A stretch of 64,000 bases of DNA from an uncultured Caryophanales bacterium (GCA_937902735.1 CALELS010000014.1:1-64000), one strand, 5' to 3'; shown: positions 42,912 to 52,667, counted from the stretch's first letter. The notes: a model not told the origin generated them from the letters alone. Numbers and translations are program-made.

Positions 42912-43706
42912 TTAATTTACTTGTTTAGTTGCTTTTCTAGTCATCATTTTAGCTCTAAAACGTTTGACTTCGTCTTTAGAAAGATGAAGAGCTTTTTCAT
43001 AGAATCCGACTATATCACCATATTCTTTTTCAATGACTTCAAATAAGACATTGATGTAATGATTATTAGCGGTATACATGCCATAAAGTTTTTGAGCAAG
43101 GCGAAGATCGAGTTTGATATATTTTGTTAAAAGGTAATATCTTCTAGCGCGGTATTTAGCTGCTCTATTTGTGTATAAATATTCTTGAATAATCTCTTCT
43201 TTAGTAACATCAAGCATACTTAGAATGATTGCTGAGATGATTCCTGTACGATCTTTTCCTTCGGAACAATGGAAATATATAGCGTATTCATCTTCAGGAG
43301 CTTGAACGATAAATCTAATTATTTTAGCAATGTTTTCTAAGCATTCATCATGAAGCATTTCATAATATAGTTTTTCTAATGGCGGAAGTTTACGTAATAT
43401 TTCAAATTTATCTGCTCTTTCACGTTCTTCACGAGAGATTCCAACTTTTTCATCTGCAAATACAGGCATTGATATGAATTTAACACCTGGAATTTCAATA
43501 TCTGGAGCTTGGGCTCTTTCGGCGTTATCTCTTAAGTCGATAACAGTTTTAAGACCATATTTATTTTTTAAAATTTCTTGTTGGCGTTTGGTTAAATTTC
43601 TTAAAGCTCTACCACGAAGAAGTTTGCCATATCTAATGGTGGAATACTTATAGTTACCACCTAAATCACGTAGATTAGGGTTATTTTTTAAGTGAATTGT
43701 TTTCAT
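42912..43706 (-). CDS. tyrosine phosphatase (LipA/Siw14-like)
   Basis: 264 residues. The catalytic P-loop HCSEGKDRTG has Cys147 and Arg153. The N-terminus NLRDLGGNYKYSTIRYGKLLRGRAL is characteristic of the bacterial tyrosine phosphatase family Y_phosphatase3. Target unknown. Overlaps the addA stop by 4 bases, so it is at the end of the addB-addA transcript. Cytosolic; no signal peptide. Confidence 0.9.
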   Translation of the reverse strand: MKTIHLKNNPNLRDLGGNYKYSTIRYGKLLRGRALRNLTKRQQEILKNKYGLKTVIDLRDNAERAQAPDIEIPGVKFISMPVFADEKVGISREERERADKFEILRKLPPLEKLYYEMLHDECLENIAKIIRFIVQAPEDEYAIYFHCSEGKDRTGIISAIILSMLDVTKEEIIQEYLYTNRAAKYRARRYYLLTKYIKLDLRLAQKLYGMYTANNHYINVLFEVIEKEYGDIVGFYEKALHLSKDEVKRFRAKMMTRKATKQVN

Positions 43707-46700
43707 TTTGTGAGCCTCTTTTCTTCTTTAATGTGATAGATACAAGTTTTTATTGGTTTATTGTTTTTGTTTATTTGATTTAAAGCAAGTTTATATGCTT
43801 CTAACTGGGATGAGTGATCGACTTCTTCCTCATCAGTTTTATAATCGACGATTAAGAAATAATCATCATATTCAATAACTAAATCGATAATACCATAATT
43901 TATGATTTCTTTATTGTTTAGTATTTCTTTATATGAGTATGGAACCTCTGCATATGAGTGATGATTTTTGATTTCTTGATAAATATCTACTGGTACATCT
44001 TTGTCTTGATTAGGATAACCCCCACCATAAATGGTGTTATATACATTATTAAGATGTTTTTCATATTCTAAAGCGTTATATTCTTCACAAATATATTTTG
44101 TTATTTCTTTAGGAAGTTTATTCTCTTTTCTAAGTAAAATATCTTCCATTAATTTATGCACTAAAGTACCGAAAAGTTTATTATCAAATTTATTTTCATC
44201 TTTTATTTCATTAAAGATAGTAAAGAAATCATCAAGTGGTTCATCATCTTCATATTTCTTATAAGTCACTTTAGAACCATTATGAATCCTATATGATGAT
44301 TTTAAACATTGCTCTATCGCTTTTTGTTTATTAAATGAATTATCAAAATATCTTTGTTCTACTATTTCTTTATTTATATTCTTAACAGGACTAGAGAAAT
44401 CAAAATATGGGATATTTAAATCATTCTTAAGTTCGTCCCATTTTTGTTTTGAACAATTTGGGATAAACAATAGATGTTCTGCTCTTGTAGCGGCAACATA
44501 AAGCAATCTTTCTTTCTCATCTTTTAGATATTCGTTCTCGTAGATAATATCTTCATCATTTTCATCTAGATATGGATTTTTAATTGATTGACCGTTAAAT
44601 GATCCTAATCTAGGTTCGTAAGTGAAATTAAAGATTTTATATTTTTTATTTATCAAATCTAGATGATGATCACTTGTCGGATTTTTATTACCTGCAAAAG
44701 GAAGAATTACTATTTTTTGTTGAAGTCCTTTTACTTTATGAACATTTGCTAAATGGATAGCGTTAACTTCTCGTTTTATTAGGGCAAATCTTTCAACAAT
44801 ATTCTTATTAATAATAATATCTAAATATTTTATAGCTTCAGTTAAAGTAGTTATTGAGCCTTCATTTTCTAAATCAAATAAAAGATGGATTAGACCAATT
44901 AAGACATCGAGTCCCTCAAGTGATAGATGAGAATAAACATCTTCATTTTGAATAAGTAATTCTAAATATTTTGAAGCTTTTGTTTCATTAATTGAAAGTA
45001 ATGAATCAAATAAGATTTCTTTTTTCTCATCTATTGCTTTAGTGATATCAACATCAAAAAGCGATGTTCTAAGTAACGTATATTTATTAAATAGAGTAGG
45101 TCTAACTAAATATTTAAATAAAGATATAACTGATTTAATTAGATCAATATCATACGAAATATTTCCTTCGGAGAAATAAGGAATTTTAGCGTTAGAAAAT
45201 GCCTTAGCAAGTTCTGCTATTTTACCTTTTCCATAAGGAATAATCATGAAATCTTTATAATCATATCCTTTGTTTTCGATAAGAGATTTAACAAGACTTA
45301 CAATATCTTCACCATTAGTCTTGTTTGTAGTGTCGTATAGATATGCTCCAGCATAATCTAAATTAGATGGTTTAGTTGGAATACTTTCATATCCTTGATT
45401 TTTTAAGAAAGTATTAAATGCTCTATTAAAATATTCACATAATTTAGCGTCACTTCGATAATTATTAGTAAGTTCAATAACTTCGTAATCAAGTCCTTCT
45501 TTTTCTTTATTTAAAAAAGAGTCATGGATCTTTTCATATATTGAAATATCTGCACCTTTGAAGTGATATATCGATTGTTTCTTATCTCCTACGATAAAGA
45601 GTTGACCTCCAAATGAAGTTGTTCCATTTAAGAAGTCTTTAATATTTTCTTTATTAGTGATTCTAAAGAATAATTCATATTGATTTAAATCAGTATCTTG
45701 AGATTCATCAATTAAGAAATATATATATTTATCTTTTAGGTGGGAGATAATATCGATTTTCTTTCCATCATCTTTTTGAAGCAGTGAGTTTACTAAATAG
45801 AGGGCTTCTTTAAATGATATCTTGCCCATCTTATTTAAAGTGCCCACTACATCATCTTTAATTAAATATGGAAGAGTAAATGAAGAAATATATTTAAGTT
45901 CTTCTACTTCTTTAATATATAAAGAGAGATTATAGAATTCTTTATTTCTATTTTGTTTTTTAGAGATAAACCCATCTAAATCAGATATCATTCTTTCCTC
46001 ATTAGTAAAATTAAATGCTAGGTTTTGGAGTTTAGATTTTGATGAGAATAAGAATAAAACATTATCTAGTAGATTATCCTCTTTAATCTTTAAGATTTGA
46101 TTGATGTTATGTGAGAAGAATTCATAACTTTCTCTTTGAGCATCATTATTAAGTACTGGTTCGATTATTAAATCATCTCTATATTTTTTAAAGATTTTTA
46201 AACCTTTAATAAGACGTCTAATTTTATCTTTGATGATTGAAGTAATTTCAATAAAATCATGTTTTGGAATTTCAAATTCAAAGTCATGATTCGAGACAAA
46301 TTCATAAGTAATCTTATTAAAAGAGGCTTTATCAGAATAAGTATCGAAATAATATAGAGCTTCTTTTATGTTATCTTTGATATTCTCATCAACATGTAAA
46401 TCTTCGTAATATTGAGTTAAGAAAAGATTTAAATCTTCATCAGATAAGATTTCGCTTGAGAATGGTACAAGGGCTTCTAAAGGATGTTCGTTTAAAACGC
46501 GTTCTACAAACGAATCCATTGTCCCTAAGAAACAATTATCTATTTCTTTTAAGGCGGTGCGGTCATATTCTTTTTCTTTTTCGCCTGGAGGAGGAAGTAA
46601 AGAATATTTATCATGTTTGGCTTTATCATAGTCAGGTCTAATTCTAAGTTCTAATTTATGATAGAGTCGTTCATAGAATTCATTAGCGGCCTTTTTAGTG

Positions 46701-46861
46701 AATGTAACTGCAACAATTTCACTTACAGGTACACCTTTTTCGATTAAAGCTACAATGCGTTCTACTAAAATAGTCGTTTTGCCACTTCCCGCGGAGGCTT
46801 TAATGAGGATATTTTTATTAGTGTCTTTTATTATCTTTTCACGTGACGATTGATCAGACAT
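43703..46861 (-). CDS. addA: ATP-dependent helicase/nuclease subunit A
   Basis: UvrD-type helicase plus nuclease, 1052 residues from the ATG at 46861 (MSDQSSREKIIKD), chosen because AGGAGGTGAGG precedes it. Walker A KASAGSGKTT (21-30), Walker B region FLIDESQDTD, helicase motifs NNYRS and TRAEHLLF. The C-terminal PD-(D/E)xK nuclease has IDLVIEYDDYFLIVDYKTD. Partner of AddB in double-strand break end resection. Overlaps the addB stop by 8 bases. Confidence 0.95.
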   Translation of the reverse strand: MSDQSSREKIIKDTNKNILIKASAGSGKTTILVERIVALIEKGVPVSEIVAVTFTKKAANEFYERLYHKLELRIRPDYDKAKHDKYSLLPPPGEKEKEYDRTALKEIDNCFLGTMDSFVERVLNEHPLEALVPFSSEILSDEDLNLFLTQYYEDLHVDENIKDNIKEALYYFDTYSDKASFNKITYEFVSNHDFEFEIPKHDFIEITSIIKDKIRRLIKGLKIFKKYRDDLIIEPVLNNDAQRESYEFFSHNINQILKIKEDNLLDNVLFLFSSKSKLQNLAFNFTNEERMISDLDGFISKKQNRNKEFYNLSLYIKEVEELKYISSFTLPYLIKDDVVGTLNKMGKISFKEALYLVNSLLQKDDGKKIDIISHLKDKYIYFLIDESQDTDLNQYELFFRITNKENIKDFLNGTTSFGGQLFIVGDKKQSIYHFKGADISIYEKIHDSFLNKEKEGLDYEVIELTNNYRSDAKLCEYFNRAFNTFLKNQGYESIPTKPSNLDYAGAYLYDTTNKTNGEDIVSLVKSLIENKGYDYKDFMIIPYGKGKIAELAKAFSNAKIPYFSEGNISYDIDLIKSVISLFKYLVRPTLFNKYTLLRTSLFDVDITKAIDEKKEILFDSLLSINETKASKYLELLIQNEDVYSHLSLEGLDVLIGLIHLLFDLENEGSITTLTEAIKYLDIIINKNIVERFALIKREVNAIHLANVHKVKGLQQKIVILPFAGNKNPTSDHHLDLINKKYKIFNFTYEPRLGSFNGQSIKNPYLDENDEDIIYENEYLKDEKERLLYVAATRAEHLLFIPNCSKQKWDELKNDLNIPYFDFSSPVKNINKEIVEQRYFDNSFNKQKAIEQCLKSSYRIHNGSKVTYKKYEDDEPLDDFFTIFNEIKDENKFDNKLFGTLVHKLMEDILLRKENKLPKEITKYICEEYNALEYEKHLNNVYNTIYGGGYPNQDKDVPVDIYQEIKNHHSYAEVPYSYKEILNNKEIINYGIIDLVIEYDDYFLIVDYKTDEEEVDHSSQLEAYKLALNQINKNNKPIKTCIYHIKEEKRLTK

Positions 46862-49454
46862 CTTCCTCACCTCCTTTTGGGCAAATAAAAGAATCATATG
46901 GACAATGTTGACAGGCTACTTTTTTATCGATAGCAATTGGCCATTTTTCTTGTTCTATTAACTCTTTAAATTGATTGATGTAGTCATATAAAGCTTCTCT
47001 ATGAGCATCAATATCAACTTCTACAATATAATTTATTGTTACGTAATAGAATATTGCTTTATGGATATCGACTTTTAGTTTCTTCTCTATTAGTAGAGCG
47101 TATATTATTCCTTGCATGCTAGATAATGTGTCAGAGTTAGAATGTTCAACTTTCTTACCAGTTTTATAATCAAGTATGACTAAATTACCATTTTTGTCTT
47201 TGCAAAGAAGATCAACTGAACCATGGAAACAGATTCCATTTAAATCAATGTTATCTTGATAAGATATTTCGTATTCACTTCTAGCATCACTAATATCAAA
47301 TTCTTTTAAGTAGTTATATGCATTTAGACACGCATTAAAATAATCATTCTTTTTATTTGATTCACCTCGAGGAGAATAATCAAATTTGTTATATAACTCA
47401 TATAATTCATTAATATATTCTTCGAATTCATCCTCATTGATATCTTTATGAGCGATATAATGTTCCATTGCCATATGAACTAGATTACCTAAAGTATCAA
47501 AGCCAATATTGTCATATAAATCAGTCTTTTTATCATCTTGGATATATTTAAGTCTTTCTAAGTAGAATCTAAGAGGACAAATGAAGGCTAAACTGAAAGA
47601 TGATGGAGAATATGATTTTTTAAGATAATCTTCTTTGATATCGATATCTAATTTTATAGGTTTAACGACTCTTTCTTCATTAGAAAGATAAAGGTCAACT
47701 ACTTTATTGAGAGATGAATATTTGTTATCAAAATATCGAGCATTTTCAACTAATTTCTTAAATTCTTCTTCCTTATTTAATCTACTAATTACTTCTAGTA
47801 ATACTGAAGCAGGATTATTAGCGTTTACATCCACTATATTCATTAATGAATAAGAAAGATGAATATCTATTCCTAAATTAGAATAAATATTAATAAGTTT
47901 TCTAAATAATTCATTTTTATCATTAATCTTCTTTGTAGATAGATTTTTGATACCAGTTAGATATTCATATTGTTCATCATTAATCAAAGATCCTTCTTTA
48001 GCTTTTCCTGGGAAAGAAGATGCGCTAAAGTCAACAAAATAGATATGTTTTCTAGCAGTTGATATTGCTTTATCAATTGTAGTTATATGGATAGCGTTAT
48101 CAGAAAATGTTTTTGGATAAATATATTGTTCTTCTAAAAGTTTTAGATAATTGGCTTTGAGATTACTAATATCTAATCTATCAGCGTATTCATTAAATTC
48201 ATAAGATTGAGAGACGATATCCGAGATATAACTTAAGGCTATTTCATTAAGATTAGCCATGTATTTTTGACGTGCCTCATCTTTGTAGATGGTTTTATCA
48301 ATAAAATATGAAGAAAGTAGGTTTAATAATCCTTTTTTGAAAGCATCAATAACGTTGAAGGTATAAATAATCATATCTTCTGATTTAATTCTTTTATCAA
48401 TCTTAGATAAGAATTCATCTAAATATGGGCGATGATTATCATTTAAATCTTTAAGTGAAAGATATGCTCTTTTATTTTCTTCAACGTAGAAACTTATTTT
48501 TAGTTTTCCACATATCTTTGCAAGGTTATCAATATCATCCTTGTTAGGACAGAGTCTATCAACATCAAAATAAGGGCAATTAAACAAATTTAAGAATCCT
48601 TCGTATGAATAGAAATACTTATCTCTTAAATTGATGATGTTTTTATATAAAAGATATGCTGGAGTGTTTCTTAAAGGAATTCCAAATTCACTAGTGAAAG
48701 CAATATTATCACTCAAATATTTATCTAAAAGAATTGATGGGTAATCGTTATTTGATGGGGTAACAATAAGGACATCATTAAAACAATAATGATTCTCTAA
48801 AATATTTGATATTATTCCATCGATTTCACTTAGTTTTCCATAATATGGTCTTACATCTCTTATCTCTTTATATTCTTTTTTAGGATATAGCTCTAGTATT
48901 GATATCTCTTTAACTTCTTTAGAAATTGATTTAATTAGTTCTAATTCTAAATTAGATATATCATCTTCTTTTAAATATATGATTTGATCAAAAATCTTTT
49001 CTTCTATTAGAAGAGACTTTGCTAAAGAGATAAGGTCCACTACTTTATCAGAGTCTAGAGCGTCTAGATATAGTTGATAAATACGTAGAAAAAATTGGTA
49101 CGATTCATTTTCAAAAAATCTCTTATCAAGTTTTTCTTTAAAATCTATTAGTTCGTCTTTTTCAATAATAGTCTTACGAATATCGTGAATTGAAGAAATA
49201 AATGCTTTTAAATCTTCATATGAGTTAGGAACAAAATCATTCTCAAAACATTTAAATAAAAGGGCAAATTCTTCATCAGCGCTATTGATTAGCTTTCGAT
49301 CATCGGATAATGAGAAACGAATATTGATTTCATTCACTAATTCTTTAAATGAATATATTCGACAAAGAAAAGATGATTCATTAAGAAGAGACAAGGAACG
49401 AAGATATTCAGTCTTATTTAGTCGATTAGAATATATAATTTTTTCTAATAGCAT
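46854..49454 (-). CDS. addB: ATP-dependent nuclease subunit B (AddB/RexB-like)
   Basis: 866 residues. The N-terminal part is an inactivated-helicase-like region without a recognisable Walker A, as in RexB-type subunits. The C-terminal nuclease has LVILDYKTGKKV and the four iron-sulfur cysteines: one in FICPLRFYLERL and three in CQHCPYDSFICPKGG at the extreme end. Shorter than B. subtilis AddB (about 1160). No ribosome site stands out at the 49454 ATG, where the codon run MLLEKIIYSNRLN starts. Confidence 0.92.
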   Translation of the reverse strand: MLLEKIIYSNRLNKTEYLRSLSLLNESSFLCRIYSFKELVNEINIRFSLSDDRKLINSADEEFALLFKCFENDFVPNSYEDLKAFISSIHDIRKTIIEKDELIDFKEKLDKRFFENESYQFFLRIYQLYLDALDSDKVVDLISLAKSLLIEEKIFDQIIYLKEDDISNLELELIKSISKEVKEISILELYPKKEYKEIRDVRPYYGKLSEIDGIISNILENHYCFNDVLIVTPSNNDYPSILLDKYLSDNIAFTSEFGIPLRNTPAYLLYKNIINLRDKYFYSYEGFLNLFNCPYFDVDRLCPNKDDIDNLAKICGKLKISFYVEENKRAYLSLKDLNDNHRPYLDEFLSKIDKRIKSEDMIIYTFNVIDAFKKGLLNLLSSYFIDKTIYKDEARQKYMANLNEIALSYISDIVSQSYEFNEYADRLDISNLKANYLKLLEEQYIYPKTFSDNAIHITTIDKAISTARKHIYFVDFSASSFPGKAKEGSLINDEQYEYLTGIKNLSTKKINDKNELFRKLINIYSNLGIDIHLSYSLMNIVDVNANNPASVLLEVISRLNKEEEFKKLVENARYFDNKYSSLNKVVDLYLSNEERVVKPIKLDIDIKEDYLKKSYSPSSFSLAFICPLRFYLERLKYIQDDKKTDLYDNIGFDTLGNLVHMAMEHYIAHKDINEDEFEEYINELYELYNKFDYSPRGESNKKNDYFNACLNAYNYLKEFDISDARSEYEISYQDNIDLNGICFHGSVDLLCKDKNGNLVILDYKTGKKVEHSNSDTLSSMQGIIYALLIEKKLKVDIHKAIFYYVTINYIVEVDIDAHREALYDYINQFKELIEQEKWPIAIDKKVACQHCPYDSFICPKGGEEDV

Positions 49455-49657
49455 TGTAAATATTCTATATTAATAAGACGATATATTCTATATCGAATTG
49501 AAAATATTTTGATAAATATAATAAAACAAAAATATATATAAAAACCCGTTTCTATGCTTTAGAACAATGTTTTTCTTTGATTTTTGTTCAAATTATGTTT
49601 TTATTAATTTAAAGAAAGGTTTCCCTCTATTAACGGGAAAGAAAGAAGATTATAAAA
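49455..49657 (+). promoter_or_regulatory. A/T-rich leader of the Hc1-like gene
   Basis: Strongly A/T-rich 200-base region between the divergent addB and the Hc1-like gene. It holds an inverted repeat TTTCCC-tctattaac-GGGAAA shortly before the start and several -10-like TATAAT/TATTAA sequences, consistent with a strong promoter. No exact promoter assigned. Confidence 0.4.
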
Positions 49658-49828
49658 ATGACAACTGCAGAACAAATCAAAGTTGCCTACGAAACATTCG
49701 TAGCAGAAAACGAAAAATTCGTTGTTAAAGGAAACAAAGCCGCCGCTGGTCGTGCCCGTAAAGCTCTTATGGAACTTGCTAAGCTCGCCAAAGTCCGCCG
49801 TGCTGAAATCCTTGAAGAAAAGAAATAA
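49658..49828 (+). CDS. Hc1-like small histone H1-like DNA-binding protein
   Basis: 56 residues, Lys/Ala-rich: MTTAEQIKVAYETFVAEN..., then GNKAAAGRARKALMELAKLAK and VRRAEILEEKK. The block GNKAAAxRxRKxxxELxKLxK is the hallmark of the Hc1 (chlamydial histone H1-like) family also seen in Bacteroidetes; the family binds and compacts DNA. Codons are unusually C/G-rich (GCC, CGT, CGC, CTC) compared with the A/T-rich neighbours, as for very highly expressed genes or recent transfer. Single-gene unit with its own terminator. Confidence 0.75.
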   Translation: MTTAEQIKVAYETFVAENEKFVVKGNKAAAGRARKALMELAKLAKVRRAEILEEKK

Positions 49829-49842
49829 TCTCTTCTTTAGAT

Positions 49843-49876
49843 AAAAAAGCTATCCCAATGCGGATAGTTTTTTTAT
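49843..49876 (+). terminator. terminator of the Hc1-like gene
   Basis: GCTATCC-caatgc-GGATAGT followed by TTTTTTATT, about 20 bases after the stop codon. Confidence 0.85.
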
Positions 49877-49880
49877 TGAT

Positions 49881-49915
49881 TTTTTCCTACACTTTAATTT
49901 TTTTCACATTTTTTG
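49881..49915 (+). repeat. relative of the peptide-cluster promoter block
   Basis: TTTTTCCTACACTTT, then A/T spacer and TTCACATTTTTTG, matching the direct-repeat block of the peptide cluster (3885-3940 and copies) in order and spacing (17-18 bases). It is followed by a 57-base hairpin element (49938-49994), as in the cluster, but the 27-residue peptide gene is missing; only ATGGCGTAA stands between them. Confidence 0.5.
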
Positions 49916-49937
49916 CTCATTAAAAATGGCGTAAAAA

Positions 49938-49994
49938 AAAGGATTAGCATCCTAGACAAATACTCACATTAGTGTTTAAGAGAAACTATCCTTT
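49938..49994 (-). terminator. 57-nt hairpin element, also likely terminator of sir2-like gene
   Basis: On the minus strand AAAGGATAG pairs with CTA(A)TCCTTT and inner arms TCTTAAAC and GTCTAGGA pair; TTTTTTTT follows. It sits 28 bases after the Sir2-like gene and fits as its terminator. Same length as the elements at 4011-4067 and 4403-4459, with base changes that largely keep the stems. Confidence 0.65.
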
Positions 49995-50021
49995 ATGCAA
50001 ATATAATACACTATTCTCTTC

Positions 50022-50753
50022 TTATATTGAAGAGATTTCCTTAAATACTTTTCCTACTGGTTCATTAATTTCTAGAGTGACCTGATTATCTAGATATAAA
50101 TGTTCTTTGTTGATAACAACAATATCTTTACCGCGGTAATAAGAGATTAATCCATTAGCAGGATAAACTTTTAAAGAAGTACCTGCGATTATAAATAAAT
50201 CAGCATTCGATATCTTTCTTACTGCATCAAATAACGCTACTTCGTTTAATTGTTCTTCATATAAAGTAACGTCAGGTTTTATTAGTCCATCACATTTAGG
50301 GCAAATTGGTACATTATCCATTTTTAAGATGTCATCTAAAGAATAGAATTCATGACATCTAAGACAATAATTTCTATATATAGAACCATGTAATTCAATA
50401 ACGTTTTTGGAACCTGCTTCTTGATGCAGATTATCAATATTTTGTGTGATGATAGTAATATCTTTTTTCTTCTCTAAAGAAGCTAGATAGATATGGGCAT
50501 AATTTGGCTTAGCGTCCTTCTTAATCATGAATTCTCGATAGAACTTATAGAAAGTATCTGTATCTTCAAAGAAATATGTATGAGATAGCATCTCTTCATA
50601 TGGTCTACCATATTTTGAATGAAGAAGATAAAGACCATCTTTACTTCTAAAGTCTTTTATACCAGATTCAGTTGAGACACCTGCCCCACCGAAAAAGACA
50701 ATATGATGAGCATTATCAATTAATTGTTTAAGTTTTAAATATTCTTCTTTCAT
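50022..50753 (-). CDS. Sir2-family NAD-dependent protein deacylase
   Basis: 243 residues. NAD-binding FFGGAGVSTESGIKDFRS, catalytic region TQNIDNLHQEAG and the His in ELHGS; a zinc knuckle CLRC...CPKC; later AGTSLKVYPANGLI. Removes acyl groups from lysine, producing nicotinamide and O-acetyl-ADP-ribose. The start codon is only 5-6 bases after the T-run of a terminator-like hairpin (50755-50778), and no free ribosome site exists. Confidence 0.95.
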   Translation of the reverse strand: MKEEYLKLKQLIDNAHHIVFFGGAGVSTESGIKDFRSKDGLYLLHSKYGRPYEEMLSHTYFFEDTDTFYKFYREFMIKKDAKPNYAHIYLASLEKKKDITIITQNIDNLHQEAGSKNVIELHGSIYRNYCLRCHEFYSLDDILKMDNVPICPKCDGLIKPDVTLYEEQLNEVALFDAVRKISNADLFIIAGTSLKVYPANGLISYYRGKDIVVINKEHLYLDNQVTLEINEPVGKVFKEISSI

Positions 50754-50754
50754 A

Positions 50755-50778
50755 TTAAAAAGCCATCCTTAGGATGGC
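50755..50778 (-). terminator. hairpin between mgtC-like and sir2-like genes
   Basis: Minus strand GCCATCC-taa-GGATGGC followed by TTTTTAAT and then the sir2-like ATG. It can terminate the mgtC-like transcript. The only AGGA that could serve as a ribosome site for the sir2-like gene lies in its right arm. Confidence 0.75.
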
Positions 50779-50786
50779 GTATTATC

Positions 50787-51539
50787 TTAATGACCTAATG
50801 AACGGATTGATTTTGTTTTAACTTCTTTTTCAATCCTGGCCATGAATTCGTTTAGACGATCAGTTTTTTTAGAAAAGTTAACTTGGAAGGAGATTTGGAT
50901 CGATTTATCAGGGTCATTTTGAACAAGTTCACTTGTAATTGAGTGAATATAGCAATCAAATTCATTAGCAATTGAAAGAATCTTTTCTAAAGCTGGTTGA
51001 TCACCTGCAACCGTTAAAATAATTGTAGGATTTTTCTTTGAAATTCTATCTTCAACCTTTCTAAAGGTTGTAAGAACAAGGACAATAAGTCCAGTACCAA
51101 TAGCAGCAATAATGAAGTTAAATGAACCACAGGCAAGACCAATGGCCATTGATGCCCAGATTGTTCCAGCAGTTGTTAAACCTTTAATCTTATCGTTACG
51201 GTGAAGGATTGCGCCAGCGCCCAAGAAACCAACACCAGTAATAATTTGAGCAGCTAAACGGGCAACATCACGATTGAAAAGAGGTTCTCCATTATCCTTT
51301 AAGAATAGTGGGAATCCATAAATTGAAATAATCATAAGAATTGTTGAACCAAGACCAACTAAAAGGTGGGTTCTAAGTCCAGCACTTCTACCTTGATATT
51401 CTCTTTCAATACCAACGGCACCTACGAGGAGAGAACATAAAACAAGAGCAATAACGCAGAGTATTAAATTACCTACTGGCCATCCTCCTGGTTGGAAATT
51501 GTTTAAATATTCAACTAATTTTTGATCGATTGTAATCAT
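50787..51539 (-). CDS. MgtC/SapB family membrane protein
   Basis: 250 residues. Four to five N-terminal helices with the MgtC signature GAVGIEREYQGRSAGLRTHLLVGLGS (conserved Glu-Arg-Glu region) and GAGAILHRNDKIKGLTTAGTIWASMAIGLACG. A C-terminal cytosolic ACT-like domain (PTIILTVAGDQPALEKIL) follows. Associated with magnesium limitation and ATP-synthase regulation in other bacteria. AGGAGGTAG precedes the start; sir2-like gene follows. Confidence 0.92.
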   Translation of the reverse strand: MITIDQKLVEYLNNFQPGGWPVGNLILCVIALVLCSLLVGAVGIEREYQGRSAGLRTHLLVGLGSTILMIISIYGFPLFLKDNGEPLFNRDVARLAAQIITGVGFLGAGAILHRNDKIKGLTTAGTIWASMAIGLACGSFNFIIAAIGTGLIVLVLTTFRKVEDRISKKNPTIILTVAGDQPALEKILSIANEFDCYIHSITSELVQNDPDKSIQISFQVNFSKKTDRLNEFMARIEKEVKTKSIRSLGH

Positions 51540-51604
51540 CTTTCTACCTCCTCGTTCTCTATAATATACTACACTGTGATTTATAAATCACTAGCAATTT
51601 ATAT

Positions 51605-52585
51605 TTATTTATATTTTTTAGCTATCTCAACTACCTCTTTTTTCACTCTTTTGACAAGTGAATCAGGGGAGATAATTTTGATTCCTTTTGAAGATTGCAT
51701 ATACCAATAAAACATGGCAGATTCATTGCATTTAACTTTAGCAATTATCTTATCGTCTTTAGTGTATACCATTGCATTTTTATGGAAGAAATCGACGACG
51801 TTTTTAACATATTTTTCATCTTCGATTTCAAGAATTGTTTCGATAGCGTCACTATTTAATAGATAAACGTTTTGATTAAGGAATTCATCAATATCAAACT
51901 TCTTCATGCCTTTTAAAGATTTGATTGGAATTAAAAGAGTATCTTCAATCTTAAGATTTAAGATATAGTCAATTCTAAACCATTGGATTTGACGAGATTT
52001 GGTTTGATAGTTTGCTACTAAAAAGTAACGACCATTGTTAACTACAGTATAATATGGAGAGACGATAAATCTTTTGCCATCGTTAAGTGCTTCTTTTTCT
52101 CCACTTTCGTTATATGAGACATATTGGAAAGATATTTGTTTATGTCTTTTCTTAGCTTCTTCAATAAGTTCTAATTTAACAAAAATATCTTCTATACCTG
52201 CTTTAACATTATCATTAGCTTTATGAATGTATGAGAAAGATTTTCTTTTATAAATAGATAGGTCACTAGTAAGTTTTTTAGTTATATCACTGGCGAGTTG
52301 AGCACTTAAGGATTTAGAAGTGAAAAGTGCATCAACAATATAGACAAGTTCTTTCTTATCAAATGTTCTCTCAATTAAAGCGTATCCACCCTTAGAAGAT
52401 TTATGAATGTCATATCCAACTTCTTTTAATATCAAAAGAGATGATCCAATTGATTTACGTTCCACCACAAGATCATATTTTTCTTTAATTTTCAAAGCGA
52501 TTTCTTTTTGAGTTAGATAATGAATTTCATCAGAATATTCTTCCAAGATTTTTAACACTAAGATGATCGATGCTTTCTTATTCAT
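51605..52585 (-). CDS. WYL-domain transcriptional regulator
   Basis: 326 residues. An N-terminal winged-helix part (ILVLKILEEYSDEIHYLTQKEIALKI) is followed by a WYL domain (FIVSPYYTVVNNGRYFLVANYQTKSRQIQWFRIDYI), then a C-terminal domain ending KKEVVEIAKKYK. WYL proteins sense ligands, often nucleic-acid related, and frequently control stress or defence genes. Its targets are not evident; it points away from the DUF4097/serpin block and towards mgtC. Confidence 0.88.
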   Translation of the reverse strand: MNKKASIILVLKILEEYSDEIHYLTQKEIALKIKEKYDLVVERKSIGSSLLILKEVGYDIHKSSKGGYALIERTFDKKELVYIVDALFTSKSLSAQLASDITKKLTSDLSIYKRKSFSYIHKANDNVKAGIEDIFVKLELIEEAKKRHKQISFQYVSYNESGEKEALNDGKRFIVSPYYTVVNNGRYFLVANYQTKSRQIQWFRIDYILNLKIEDTLLIPIKSLKGMKKFDIDEFLNQNVYLLNSDAIETILEIEDEKYVKNVVDFFHKNAMVYTKDDKIIAKVKCNESAMFYWYMQSSKGIKIISPDSLVKRVKKEVVEIAKKYK

Positions 52586-52635
52586 ATTGTTTATCCACCA
52601 AGTGATTAAATTGTAACATATTATATTTAAAAAGA

Positions 52636-52667
52636 TAATAAAAACATGTCCTATTTTTTGGACACGT
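52636..52667 (-). terminator. terminator of the DUF4097 lipoprotein gene
   Basis: Minus strand ACGTGTCC-aaaaaata-GGACATGT (8 pairs with one G-U) then TTTTATT, 36 bases after the stop. Confidence 0.7.
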
